Shown: positions 53,350-64,000 of the stretch, piece after piece
Layout: every line of letters starts with the position of its first letter
Position numbering within the stretch: position 1 is the stretch's first letter
Origin: Mytilinidion resinicola
Lineage: Eukaryota; Ascomycota; Dothideomycetes; Mytilinidiales; Mytilinidiaceae
Direction: 5' to 3'
DNA: 64,000 bases
NCBI RefSeq assembly: GCF_010093595.1
Contig: NW_022985446.1
Location: 393,616-457,615 of the forward strand
The notes under the pieces: generated by a model
The model's database searches: none
The model's input: the letters and a program-made list of their open reading frames with translations, nothing else
Told to the model about the DNA's origin: nothing
Translations under genes and position numbers: made by a program

Positions 53350-55571
53350 ATGTTCTCGCAAAATTTAAGGCAAAGTCCCCTACAGTACTCACGCTTGAAA
53401 GCTCTAAGGGGTGGTTTCAACGTCGACGGACTCGCAGAAGCGGTAGTTGCTCAGAGAGAACACGATTCATTTATACAACAGGGTCGTTCGCGGACGGACC
53501 CGATTTCCCCTAATCGAGGAAGTCGCCGTCGTTTGGTAACTCCGTCGTTGATGATAAGTTCCTTCTGCGCTGGAATCGCCTTCGCTGTCGCGCACCACGT
53601 CTACTACATGAGCATGAATAACACTCTCGTCTATTCTGGTGCAAGACAACAATGGCCGATACGGTACCCTTCCGTGTATCTCAAATCTGCGTTTATAAGT
53701 CTAACCCGCTTAGATTCGGCACCGCTTTTGCTTTCTTTGTCAAGACCTGCCTTGCAACTGCGACAGGTACGGCTTACGCTCAGTGGGTTTGGAGAAGGTG
53801 TCGTCAGAAAGTGGTCACCATTGGCGCGATTGACGCTGCGTTCTCCGTGGACAAGAATATTTTCTGTCTACTCAATTTGGATTTTCTCTCCGATTTTCCG
53901 GTTGCTGTTGCTCTTGCTATACTCCTTTGGTACGCTCTCAACACTCCAACTTGAAAGAGTGATGTTTCAATACGTCCCTAGATCCTCCTTGCTAACATAA
54001 GTTCTAAGGTGCATGCCATTAGCAGCGCTAGTTACGCCAGCAACTTTAGGCGTTGCATTAAAGCCAAACACAACGCTACACACTCTCCTGGTCAATCGTC
54101 CATCCATCAGTAACCTTGACTATAACACGAGTAAAAGCTATGCCTACATGGGCGAAGAATCCCGCGAATTGGGTAGAGCCTTTACCACTTTAGCAAGCAC
54201 AGGAGAACTCCTACGCCTCAGCGCGCCAGAAGGCTTGCAGAACGCGTCCTATACCCTGGACCTGATAGTTCCTATCGTACGCTGCCAACCGAGCAATGAG
54301 ACTATTCGCGCCTGGACGGCCGCCGCTGCAATTGAGGCTGCTGTTGATGGGTACGACTCTGATCCTACATCGGTATCCTATTGGCAGAACTTGACTTACA
54401 TCAATTCCACGAATACTTCAACGAACGCTTGGGAAACTCCGGCAGGGCTGATTGGCTACTTCGGTACGCTTGGCAACACAACTATCACTCCCCACGACAC
54501 CATGAAGACGGACGTCTGGTTCGCTATTGCGAACCCATCAAATGGGACCCTTTCGGGCGATCTTAAGTATGGATTAGCGCATTATAATGTGAGCTATTAT
54601 ACTTGCAACCTTCGAAATGCATCTGTACCTACTGATGTCACCTTTGTGGACAACGTCCCGTCGCTCCAAACTGGTACTGTTCAAGAATTGGACTTTGACG
54701 GCGATGAAACATCCTCGTCGTACGCTATGGATAATTACAACGCGTTTGGCCGTCTGCTCATGGACTTCCTTATCGGCGTTGTGATGGCTAGGTTCTATAC
54801 CGATGGGAACCATCAATGGAATTGGAATACAAGCCTTGATCAAACAATCTTGGGAATGGCCGCGGACTTTTCTGCAATGACTGCCGTATGGAGAATCGGC
54901 GACCTTGAGTCTGGTGGGCCTACGCAGAACAAGAACCTGACCTCGCTCATCGAGGAGTTTTCGCTGAACGCGTCATTGAGTCTGATGAGCAATTCCCTTT
55001 TCAGGTAAGTCGAATTTGTAACACTCGAGTTCCAAGGCTAAGATAAAGAATTAGCGATAAAACGATGGTTCAAGTAAATGAAACTATATGGGTAAACAAA
55101 TATACTTACCATCGCCGAAATTTATTCATTGGGTATGGGTACGTGGAATACTTTCGCCGCAGCGTAGCCTTTAATACAACTCTAATTGAGTATTGACTGG
55201 AATGCTAACTCACAAATAGCTGTTCCATCCTCGCGTCGCTCTTTACTATCCTAGCCGGTGCGTATGCCATCTACGCCAACGGCGAGAGCCACGACATGTA
55301 CTTCTCCTCCATCAGCAACGCCATCCAGAACCCCGACATCGCCACTCTATTCACTCTTCATTCGACTGACGCGTCGCCACTCGAGAAGATAATAACAAAG
55401 ACAAGAATTCGACTAGTTAGGGATGGCAAAGTCGAGAGGTTTCGTTTGGAGAAACGTGCGGACTCAGAGTTTATGACCTACTCTGATGGAGAAGAAAATG
55501 TACGTGATGGGATTGTTGTAGGGGATGAGGATTTGGAGATGCGAGAGAGGTCAGGAGAGTCTCTAAATTAA
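53350..55571 (+). CDS. Large fungal membrane glycoprotein of unknown function
   Basis: About 653 residues, five exons: 53350-53663, 53714-53929, 54009-55004, 55055-55138 and 55220-55571; all phases agree. Layout: hydrophilic N-terminus; helix 1 (TPSLMISSFCAGIAFAVAHH); a second segment with FGTAFAFFVKTCLATATGTA; a conserved-looking AQWVWRRCRQ and IDAAFSVDKNIFCLLNLDFL; helix PVAVALAILLWCMPLAALVT; a long region rich in Asn-x-Ser/Thr sites (NLTYINSTNTSTN, NGT, NVS, NAS), presumably outside; then ILASLFTILAGAYAIYANG and an acidic tail. Such proteins are common in ascomycetes, sometimes mislabelled as formylmethionine deformylase-like. Function unknown. It is intact although its surroundings are decayed. 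Confidence 0.8.
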
Positions 55572-56652
55572 CGTACGGTTGCGTCTGGTTCCCTGTGGTG
55601 TTTCGGTGTTCTTTCTTCTTTCCGTAGGATGGATCTGATACTTGAATCACATCGCCGGTCCTATCTCAATGAGCTCTTTGTTTTGAAGTGCTCTTCCCTT
55701 TCTTAAGATAGAGATAGAATAAAATATATTACTTCAAATTAGCCTCTTCAACATGCGTTTAATGTTGGATGTCCTACCTGTTCATCTTTTCAGCACGAAA
55801 CACTTGAAAAATAAGGAACTCTATGCTTGTACTGGTGCATCTTATTGTTTTAGAGTCATCTTTTTTTCGTAAGATTTTGATATGCTTTGCGGACGCGATC
55901 TAAGTCTGGAAGGCGTTGAATGACAGGCACCGTAGATTATTGGTACTAGATGTATAACGTAAGAAGTCTACGGTTGGTGTAAAGCAGTAATGGGTTATTT
56001 AATGGGTAGACAATTAATGATTAATAAGATGAGGTCAAGAACCTTGCTAGGTCTACTTTGGCCTAGTAGATTTAAAGTTTTGTAGCTGTTATGCCTCCGT
56101 AACACATAAATTTGATCCGGGCATGCTGCCTAACCTATCAAAACAGGGCATTCGAAAATATAATGTGCGGAGTTCCAGATTAAGGCCAAGTAGAGGATGT
56201 AGAAGACCCGGATGGGTTGCTACCCCGTTCGCGAAAGTAGGGAAGGCCAGTGGCTAATTGAGGAAACCTTGGTAGTTGTACGTCACTGAAATAACCCAGG
56301 ATATATACACCTATTCAGTGCGCCCCAGGTATGAGTATTTCTGTGAGTGGGGCGAGGGGATGCAATGAGCCTGCGGAGGGGAGGGTTGGAGGTTGATGTG
56401 AAGTGGTCATCTATTATTCGAACACATGTTGCTCCGTTAATGATATTACGCTAGGCTTGCTGACGGGGTCAGGCGCGGTCTCGGTCTCAGGGGGTGTTAG
56501 ATGAAAGATGAAAGTAAAGGTGTAGGAAATGAGACAACTGGCTAGTGGAGCACGCGAAGTAAGCCAAAATCTAACCAGGTTCGTTGTCTGCGGTAATTTT
56601 GTCACTCGTCTGATCAGAGAAGGTTGAGAAAGGAATCGATTGACCGGCCTGG
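55572..56652. other. Intergenic region with dispersed repeat copy
   Basis: Between convergent genes. 56018-56190 carries sequence shared with the 52-kb and 63-kb relic zones (GAGGTCAAGAACCTTGCTAG, GGTCTACTTTGGCCTAGTA, GGCATGCTGCCTAACCT, TGCGGAGTTC). The minus-strand frame at 56414-56896 overlaps the NLR end and is not called. Confidence 0.45.
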
Positions 56653-59600
56653 TCAGAAGAATAAAAACCATACGGCAACTAGTAATAATGAAACAAGAGC
56701 CACCACTGTCATGAAATAGCCCTTCAAGCCAGATATAACTAGTAAAAGCCCAAATACTGCCGCCGAGATGACCATCGTCTTGTTGGTTCTGAAAAAGAAG
56801 CGGAACGGAAAATTCTGTACGAAGACCCACGCCATCGGGATAGCTTTCCGAAATTTCTTCTGAGCAAAGTAAAGCCTGAAAAGGGATACTGTGCATGCAA
56901 CCTCCATTGTAGTATCGTGTATCTTTTCGCTCATGTTTTTGCCACTTTGGAACTGTTTCTCGGCTTCTTCATAATTGTGTTCTGCAAAGTATGTTTCCCC
57001 TATAGTAAGCTCAACCATTACGTCAGCATGAGTACCTCCAAACAGCGAGCCCGCTCGCGATTTGGCTACCTCGAAGCAATTTCGAGCTTTGCTGTGTAGT
57101 CCCTGACGGCCATAAATATAGCCTAATGAGATGTAGCCATTGAGGGTAAGACGGTGGTCAGGTCCGTTCAGATTTTCACTTGTTACTAAAGTCTGCTCAG
57201 CGAATGACTTGGCAGTGTCGAAATCCAACCTCGCCATCATGTCCCCTGCCCGCATGTACGATGCTTCCAGAGTGGTCCTGTCACAGGAGCCAAAAGCAAC
57301 GTAGGCTCTATCGTAGGCTCCGTTAACGAGATTGCCGACCTCAATCAAACGGCCCAAACCGGCCTGAATTCTGGCAAGGACGAAAATTGCCCTGAAGTTT
57401 AAACGAGAGTTCACGCCCGCCCAAGTGGCGGCCAGATCTTGCGCCTGTCTCGCCATGGGATACGCTGCTCGGAAGTCGCCTCGAGCCCCCAGGGTGTCTG
57501 CAAATCCGAGGAGTGTCCGGCAATGCGACGTTCGGTTCAACTTGTCGGCGTACTTGAGCACAGAGGAAAAGTGCTCGCGTGCCTCCGTGTACTCGCCGTC
57601 ATCTATGAATGTCTCCCCAAGCTCGATTTGAAGCTCTATGCTCACTGGGTTGCTATCTGCGACACCAGACTCTCGACGCGCTTCTATCAAACCCTGGAGT
57701 AGTTTCTTGGCTTCTCTAAGATGGCTACTGGTTCTGTAAACCGACGCAAAGGTCATGACGAGGGATGCCTGCTCAGACTCGTTATCGGGCCGGAAGGAGA
57801 GCTTCTTCTGTACGACTGGGTCCCCAAGGAAGCTTTCCAGGTGGACAAGAAGGTCTTGTTGTACTCTAAAAGGAAGAGAGCTGTCTGCTGTACTTTTGGT
57901 ATATGCCACAAGGATCAAGACTGCCTCGGACAGGTAGTCGTACCGCCTCGACTCAGGTCTAACGCGTAGCCATTCGCGGATTATTGGATGCAACGAAAAG
58001 CAGTTTCGTCCATTGTTCTCAAGGCGTATGAGGCTACGCTGAACCAGTTCGGCGAGAATGCCTCGGAAATAAAGAGTATCCCACTTGTCGCGCAGACCAA
58101 GTGATTGGATCCAACGCGAGTCGGCCTCGAAATATGCTGAGAAGAAGTCCTCGCGGAGACTCGCGCCACCAAAGAATGCGGAGATCGTCAGAATGTGAGT
58201 CGCTAATTTCCCGTATTTGGTGGATGCAATAGCTTCGAAAGATTGCTCAAATGTCGTATACCAGTTGCGGGATTCTTCGCCACGTTTGTAGCCCCATTCA
58301 GCATCGATTAGATTGTTCTTATAGTTGTTGAAAACCTCGACGTATTCGCGCATCTGAGAGGTGAAGTTGAATTGAGAAAAGAACCATCGTGTTTGATCGA
58401 TAGCTAGGGGAAGATACCCTAACATACTGACAATCTCCTTACACGCACGTGCATCCTCTTCCGGTAGTGTATTGTAATCGGTATCGGGAAGGAGAAGCCT
58501 GAGTGCCTCTTCTTCTCTCATCTCGGGGATGGGGATTCTTTTCCAGCCATCTTGGCCAAGGCGCGCATCTCGGGTTGTGATCAGGACGGTGCCCTTTCCA
58601 ACTGCGCCGGAAGGTTAGACAAAATCAAACATGGAAGGAAGTATCCGCGTACGCTTCGGGATATACTCATTGAGATCGAATGACGAGGTGTCGTCGTAAT
58701 TATCAAACACTAGGAGCCACTCTTCATCCCACCCTTCGAGCTCTTCAACAATCATATCATGTGTCAAGAACCTTTTTGCTCGCTTGGAGTGCAAGTTCCC
58801 CCCGAAGGTCTTACCAGACAGCATGATTCCTATTTTCTTGAAAGCTTGTATTGTAGTGTCTCGAGAAGAGGCATCTATCCAGAAAATGCCCCGGTATTGT
58901 GTCGTCGTGCTGTTTAATCGGCAAAACCGCAAAACTAGTTGGCTTTTACCTTGGCCGCCAATGGCCCAGAGGACTAGTACGGTGGGTCTGGTCAGATCTT
59001 GACGTTCAATCGCGATACTCTCCTCGAGGTGATCAAGAAGCTTGGGTCGCTCGACGAAATGCCAAATGAGGACTGCCGGAATATCGTGGAGTGGCTTCGA
59101 ATTTTGGCCATCGGCATTAGCTTCGCCTGGCTCACGGGGACAAGGTCAGAGTTTATCAATTCATATTTGGAAAATTACACGAACTTGGAGCATAAATTTC
59201 GATATAGTAATCCCCTAATACGTTGGTGGTCAGCCATGTCTGGAACTTCGACAGTGACATATTCGAATCCTAGTCCTCGTCGGAAGACTCCTCGTTCTTC
59301 CCGGGCTTTGCTTTCCGAGAACTCCTGTGCTTCGGGCGCGTACCAAAGTTCATGTCTCCACCAGCCTTGTAATTATCGCCCGAAATATGGTTCAGCTTGC
59401 TGGACCCAAAGGCAGCATACTGATCGCCTTGCCCAAAGTGATTCATGCCAGTCGAAGGCTTCTCGTCGAATTCGGAATCCGGGAGGGACGGATTCTGCTC
59501 TGCTGTCTTCGCTAGATCTTCTTCGGCTACTTTCAAAGGGTCCACGTGTTGCTCAACCGCCGTCTTGAATACCTGATACGTTGTCATGATCTGCAGGTCC

Positions 59601-59971
59601 TTCAGGATGTCCTGCATCAGTGTCTCAACGCGTCCCTTCTTGCCGATTTTGAGAACAGCGATCTTATATACGGTTACCACCGATGAGTCCGCTGATTTGG
59701 CGATCTTCTTGAAAATGCCTAATAGTTGCTCGGCCTTACTCTTGCTACCGGTCAAGAGACTCTCCAGGGCCTTTGCTTCGTCACCCTTGACGTTCTTGGT
59801 TTGAGTCTTCGCATCTAGCAGTGTCTGTTCGACGAGCGGAAGTCTTTGATTCACTTCCTTAAACGCTTCGGGGAGACCATGCAGGTCTTTGATGGCTTCG
59901 TAGACCGCGGCGGTCGTCTCCGCGATGGAAATGATGGCCGCAATGAGTCCAAGGATTTCGAATCCCGACAT
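56653..59971 (-). CDS. NLR-type receptor: SesA domain, NB-ARC, TPR-like repeats, C-terminal membrane hairpin
   Basis: Model of 1016 residues in three exons: 59971-59344, 59126-58653 and 58601-56653; each junction has matching phase. Residues 1-165 match the SesA/NACHT-N-terminal helical domain (FEILGLIAAIISIAETTAAV, LPEAFKEVNQRLPLVEQTL). A Gly/Asn/Gln-rich linker follows (MNHFGQGDQYAAFG, NHISGDNYKAGGDMNFG). The NB-ARC domain has WHFVERPKLLDHL, Walker A AIGGQGKSQL (Lys270), Walker B-like WLLVFDNYDD, and GKGTVLITTRDAR after intron 2. Then a helical winged region and about 400 residues of TPR-like repeats (ELQIELGETFIDDGEYTEA, GYISLGYIYGRQGLHSKA). The last 40 residues form two hydrophobic segments split by GLKGY. 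The 217-nt first intron is the least certain part: without it, SesA ends at a TAG (59270-59272) as its own 233-residue protein. Role: cytosolic non-self sensing and cell-death control. Confidence 0.78.
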
Positions 59972-60881
59972 TTTGTGATGATGTCGACACGAGGCTAGCT
60001 CGATTTCGAAAAGATCTACTAGATATATGAGATTTTAATATCATATCGTTCAGCGGAAAGAGCATACATCGAGTATACAAGTATTGTAGCCGTCAAGGTC
60101 CCTTGCCGAGGTGAGTGGATTGTGTGTATTCCGACGTACGAAAGAGAGTGCTCTATAATAAATGTACAGGGCTAGTCGGCGACTCCGTTGGGCCCCGGTT
60201 GCGCACATTACGGGCATCAGCCGATTCTTGCAGCTCAGCTGGAAAAACCAAGCCTCAAGGCCGAAGGTCGAAGAGCTGAAAGTTCGCATTTGAGCGTCGG
60301 CCAATAATAGCCTGGTCCTTCTCCCGGAATCGGTTATCGGCCCCCAATTTTTGCCTTACGAACTTCTGCTATCAGCCTTCCCACTAGGCGAATATGCAAC
60401 GTGAAGCACAGTGGGCCTTGGCAACTGTCTGTGAGGTGGATCATACTAACGAAATCGAGGAGGAATATGAAGACTAGACCGCCAGCCTTGTCAGCCATTT
60501 CTGCAAGGTTTTAGTCAGCTTTGTTTCTTTCCTGCAGGTATGTCCGGATCAAGCTGCGGGACCGAGCTAGGTTTTTCCTTCTGAGACTCTTTATTCTTGC
60601 AGCTGTGTTCTTTCTGCGTAGTCTACAACCCCCTGATTATACAAAATCTCTTTACGCCTAATGACCTAGCGCGGAAACCGGGTCGACCCCGTTTAACCCC
60701 CTTTTCTAGGCTAATGTTGGCCTGGGCTGAATATTGATTGGTTAGGAGGTTGCTATTCCCCCTTAGAGGCATCCGGAAATGCTACCTTATACGGTACTTT
60801 TGTGGCTGATCTTGGTGCTGGGTTACCGGACGTGAGTATGTATATGCGGTAGGTGATTGTGATATTGTTCGTTGCACCAAG
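59972..60881. other. Intergenic region (0.9 kb)
   Basis: Upstream of the NLR. It contains one copy (60577-60632) of a sequence repeated at 61250-61305, and the block CCCCTTTTCT-GGGCTGA near 60700 that recurs near 60960. No gene. Confidence 0.4.
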
Positions 60882-60883
60882 TA

Positions 60884-61108
60884 CACCTCCTAGGCGCATC
60901 CGGTGAACTAGCGCAGATTTGAAGCCACAGATGGAATAGGCGGGATTAGAGCGGAGGAACCCCTTTTCTGGACTGATTTTTACCGGGGCTGAGCTAAATC
61001 TGCTGAAAGCACGGTACCGCGAGGTGTTACTTTCATAGATTACCCCTCTTTGCGGCTGACTCGGTGGCTTGATATCCGCGCCAGTTCACCGGATGGGCCT
61101 AGGAGGTG
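60884..61108. mobile_element. MITE-like element, 225 bp, long inverted ends, TA target duplication
   Basis: Left end CACCTCCTAGGCGCATCCGG and right end, reverse-complemented, CACCTCCTAGGCCCATCCGG; similarity continues inward to about 45 bp with six or so mismatches (GTGAACT, GCGC, AAGCCAC shared). TA lies at both outer borders (60882-60883 and 61109-61110). No coding capacity. The TA duplication points to the Tc1/mariner/pogo superfamily. Confidence 0.78.
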
Positions 61109-61407
61109 TAGAGAGTGGCCACGTAGCTAGGAAGCGAAAGATCGAAGCAAGGAACCGATGCTGTGAAAACTTGCAAAGCTACTGTAGAAGGCAGAGCCTC
61201 ATCGTTGCGCATCAGCTTCAAGCGGGAACAATGTTTTCAAACCGAACTCTCTTTCCGAAACTCTGCATTCTTGAGGTTGTGTTCCTTTTGCGTAGTCCAC
61301 ACCACTCGGATCATGTTCGGTATTCTACCAGCTGCGTTCATCAATCGTGTCGTGGGGTCTTGATCTGCTTGCGGAGGCGGTCTAACTCTGAAACTCGCTG
61401 CATGATA

Positions 61408-63237
61408 AAGTCTTGGACCCCACGCCGAGCCGGACCCCACGCCGAGCCAGACCCCTGATCGAGCCACCCCCGCCTAGCGTATTGGTGGCGTACAGGGGGT
61501 CATTGAATGAGTGAATTGGAATCAAATTTCATATGTGAATACATTAAAAGTTATTGCCAGCTCCTTCCAGGCAAGCTTTGCAAAGCCTACTTTGCCTCGT
61601 AGCGCTGCAGCTCTCTGCTTTGCATTCAATTCCTCCCGTTCCTTTGTCTCTCGATCCATCATCTGCCTACGAGCTTCCTCAACCGTGAGCTGCCGAGCAT
61701 CACCAAAGTGCTTCCTTGTCTTGTTCTTACGAGCCTTCTTCTGCTTCTGTATAAGATTCTCATTTAGAACCTAGAAAGCGGCTCTATCTGTATAGGCAGT
61801 TAGAGTTATCTCTCTAATATTAGAGAGATTAGGAAGACCAGAAGTATGCACCTTATCTTGAAGCTCTTTAAAGAGCTAGTCAATTCTCTTTGATTCAGCC
61901 TCACTTCCTGCAATAAACTTAAGGCTTTATCCGTTGCTATAAGATAAGCTAACAAAGGGGGGAGTCTTTGGCCTATATTCTTAGAGTACCGATGCTGGAT
62001 TAAAAGGAAGCAGGCCTGCTTTTCTCCATGCACTTATAATATTAGCTTTTATAACTGCTTGCTTTATTGCATGTTAAAAGAAGATAAGAAACTGCTTATT
62101 TAAAATGTGCTCTGCCCTAAAGATGCTATACTCCCGAATCTGCTTTTTATACGCCTTTGCAACAGGCGAAAAAATATTAACATTAAGCAGCTGGAGAATA
62201 TAGGTTGAATAAGGCGGCAAGCAGAGGGCAATAATCTTTGCATCCTTACAATATTGCATAAATTCAAGCGATATATGCAAATTATGGCCATCTAGGATTA
62301 AGAGCCTATACTCCCTAATTGGCTTTGTATAGCTGTTGAAATGCTGCAGCTAGCTGATAGCAATATTACAATTGGTCCAGCCAGCCGGGCTAACCTGTAT
62401 AACAGTGCGACAATCAATAGACAAGGCAATCCAGGAGTGTTGGATTTGCTTACCTTGAAAGATAATAAATAGTGGAACCGAGTATCCACTTATACTAATA
62501 GCTGCAATTGTTGATACCCAATCGCGATCTCCTGGTTAAATTGTCTAAGCCTTCTCCTCTTAAACAGGGATAAAGACCTTGCAGCTGTCTCCTATGCCCT
62601 TTATAAAGCCTTTCTTATCCATATTATACTAATCCTCGGGTAAAATCCTATACTTCTTAATGGTTTCCTTATAGAGAGAGAACTAGTTCTCCAGCTCCTT
62701 GTACTCTGCGGCATCCTTTCTTAATTGATTGTGCGGTTGAGAAAGCTTAAACTTAATATCTGGGTGCCGATTGAGGAACTTCTTATACTAATTCTGTCCA
62801 AGAGGATCAAGATCCCCTTTCTTTCGAAGGAGGTTGATAGCTAGGCCTTCCAGGTATGAGATGGTGATGGGCCAGCCCCAAATTGCCATTTGAATAATGC
62901 ATTTGACAAGGGAAGCTTCTTCCTGTACGGACAGGCGTTGTCGTTCTTGTCCGGTGTCTTGAGCGGAGCGCCTGCCAGCATTGCGCGCCTTCAAAGTTGC
63001 ATATGGGACATTGAACATTTGGCGCGCTTTGTTCAGCGATAAGACGGTCCCATTGTGATATGCGTTGAGGGCAAGCTGGATTCGAGCTCCTTTGGAAGTT
63101 TCTGCATCGTTTGATGTAGGTGGCGTCATATTTGGTGTAGAAATCGTTGTGCTATTGTGGTGGAAGATGTTGTGGTGGTGGACGGAAAAAGGAGTGGCTC
63201 GATCAGGGGTCTGGCTCGGCGTGGGGTCCAAGACGTT
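61408..63237 (-). mobile_element. Fot1/pogo-like DNA transposon, inactivated
   Basis: About 1.83 kb, bordered by TA (61406-61407 and 63238-63239). The left end begins AAGTCTTGGACCCCACGCCG; the right end, reverse-complemented, begins AACGTCTTGGACCCCACGCC, and the inverted repeat runs on through GAGCCAGACCCCTGATCGAG. The left end also carries an internal partial duplication of the GGACCCCACGCCGAGCC unit (61415-61446). Length, TA target and transposase type agree with the Fot1/pogo group. Confidence 0.88.
61510..63231 (-). pseudogene. Fot1/pogo transposase, many stops
   Basis: Reading from 63231 down: a psq-type helix-turn-helix (IQLALNAYHNGTVLSLNKAR, FNVPYATLKAR), a CENP-B-type DNA-binding block (LSVQEEASLVKCIIQMAIWG), then after an in-frame stop YKKFLNRHPDIKFKLSQPHN. 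The DDE core is readable: YNMDKKGF (first Asp), LFIIFQGKQ, LLILDGHNLHISLEFMQYC (second Asp), LLNVNIFSPVAKAYKKQI. Stops interrupt it near 62790, 62690, 62630, 62575, 62545 and 62355, several at positions where Trp is expected (TGG to TAG). It cannot encode an active enzyme. The region's AT content is much higher than that of the left cluster. Confidence 0.82.
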
Positions 63238-63239
63238 TA

Positions 63240-64000
63240 GTATGAAGCGTCGCTAGATTGTTTGAGGGGTAGCTGATCGAGGCTGTTGGAATGAGATGAG
63301 ATCACGACCGTTGCTAGGTCTACTTCGGCTTAGTACTCGTGGATCTAACGTCTTCTTTTCAAGACTCTTCCAAGGCTCAAAAAGGATTATATACTACACG
63401 AATCGATAATAATTACCTTCGCCTTAATATAGGAAACCTAGGGCTGCCGTTCAATCAACTAAATCAACAGATTGATTGGATTGATCGGCTGAGAAACGTG
63501 ATAGGTAGTTAGTAAAAAAATAGATTCTGATATGACTTCACTCTTCTTAGGGAAATCTAGTACCCGAAAGGTGCTCGGCGTGAACCATTTCAATCAATCA
63601 ATCAGCCAATCCATCAATTCAACATTGCTTCAATTAATCCAACAAATTTGAATCTCTGCTGGCTAATATATCAGTTAAATCAAATTCGAGATGCTAGCTT
63701 GATTGATTGAATGAACGGTAGCCGAGAATATCGAAGACGAGATGAACGAAAACCGTTGTGCCTTCGTAACATATGAATTTGATACGGGTATGCTATCTAA
63801 CCTCCCAAGCAGGGGACACGCTATCAAAAGGTAGAATACCTTTTAAGCGCACTACACGAATAAGAAAACACCATACCCTCCCCTATTCTCTAATCACTAC
63901 CATAAACCCTAATCCCGAACCCAATCCCAACCCCAAAGCTATCCCAAACAACACAATAACAACCAGCACCCAACCCGCCCTATCCCAACAACCAAAGAAA
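63240..64000. other. Right-edge AT-rich relic region
   Basis: No gene. It contains one MITE-like unit (63442-63723), copies of sequence shared with 52 kb and 56 kb (63296-63330 and 63764-63805), and a C/A-rich end with degenerate CCCTAATCCC-like words. Confidence 0.45.
63442..63723. mobile_element. AT-rich MITE-like unit, about 282 bp
   Basis: Left end GGCTGCCGTTCAATCAA; right end, reverse-complemented, GGCTACCGTTCATTCAATCA. Inside are many CAATCAAT/ATTGATTG words. No target duplication could be fixed and there is no coding potential. It splits a longer dispersed repeat whose two halves lie together at 56 kb. Confidence 0.55.

Noticed and set aside
58999..59568. 189-codon plus-strand open frame opposite the NLR
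   Set aside because: Antisense shadow of the SesA/NB-ARC exons and intron; no motif of its own.
63840..64000. Telomere-like CCCTAA words at the right edge
   Set aside because: Only one or two exact CCCTAA units within degenerate C/A-rich sequence; not an array, so not a telomere.

Overview
The window reads as nuclear DNA of a filamentous ascomycete (Pezizomycotina). Most genes are split by short introns of about 45-80 nt with GT..AG borders (one GC-AG). The families present are fungal: Zn2Cys6 and C2H2/fungal_trans regulators, HET-domain proteins, a PIR-type cell-wall protein, a SesA/NB-ARC/TPR receptor and a Fot1/pogo transposon. The species cannot be fixed from the sequence.

Region 1 (1-24960) is a dense, GC-rich accessory cluster of enzymes, a transporter and regulators. 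In order: a zinc-type alcohol dehydrogenase/enoyl reductase-like gene (cut by the left edge and carrying an internal TAG), an MFS transporter, a C2H2 plus fungal_trans regulator, an alpha/beta hydrolase, a Zn2Cys6 regulator, a lactonase-like metallo-beta-lactamase, a 3-hydroxyisobutyrate dehydrogenase-like enzyme, an FAD aromatic monooxygenase, a carboxymuconolactone decarboxylase-like protein, a P450, a type B carboxylesterase, a second P450 and a short-chain dehydrogenase. No polyketide synthase, NRPS or terpene synthase is visible. The content (hydrolases, lactonase, hydroxylases, decarboxylase-like protein, dehydrogenases, exporter, two regulators) fits breakdown or tailoring of an aromatic ester or lactone. 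That is inference.

Region 2 (25 to 39 kb) holds a decayed HET gene, a small four-helix membrane protein, a short conserved basic/coiled-coil protein, and three tandem F-box/LRR-like paralogues. The third F-box copy is broken by a one-base frameshift and a 313-bp insertion with a 5-bp target duplication.

Region 3 (39.8 to 49 kb) looks more ordinary: a P450, a small hydrophilic protein, a PIR-like GPI-type cell-wall protein, an NmrA-like reductase whose last intron contains a 70-nt poly-C tract, and a small cysteine-containing secreted protein assembled from three short exons.

Region 4 (49.6 to 64 kb) is richer in AT and in relics. It has a second decayed HET gene with a further truncated, transition-mutated copy about 3 kb away, a polytopic glycoprotein of unknown function, and a 1016-residue NLR model (SesA domain, Gly/Asn/Gln-rich linker, NB-ARC, repeats, C-terminal membrane hairpin). 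Beyond these lie two MITE-like elements and a Fot1/pogo element with TA duplication and inverted ends whose transposase is full of stops. Many stops on the right are of the kind left by C-to-T changes in CpA (CAA/CAG to TAA/TAG, TGG to TAG), which suggests past repeat-induced point mutation.
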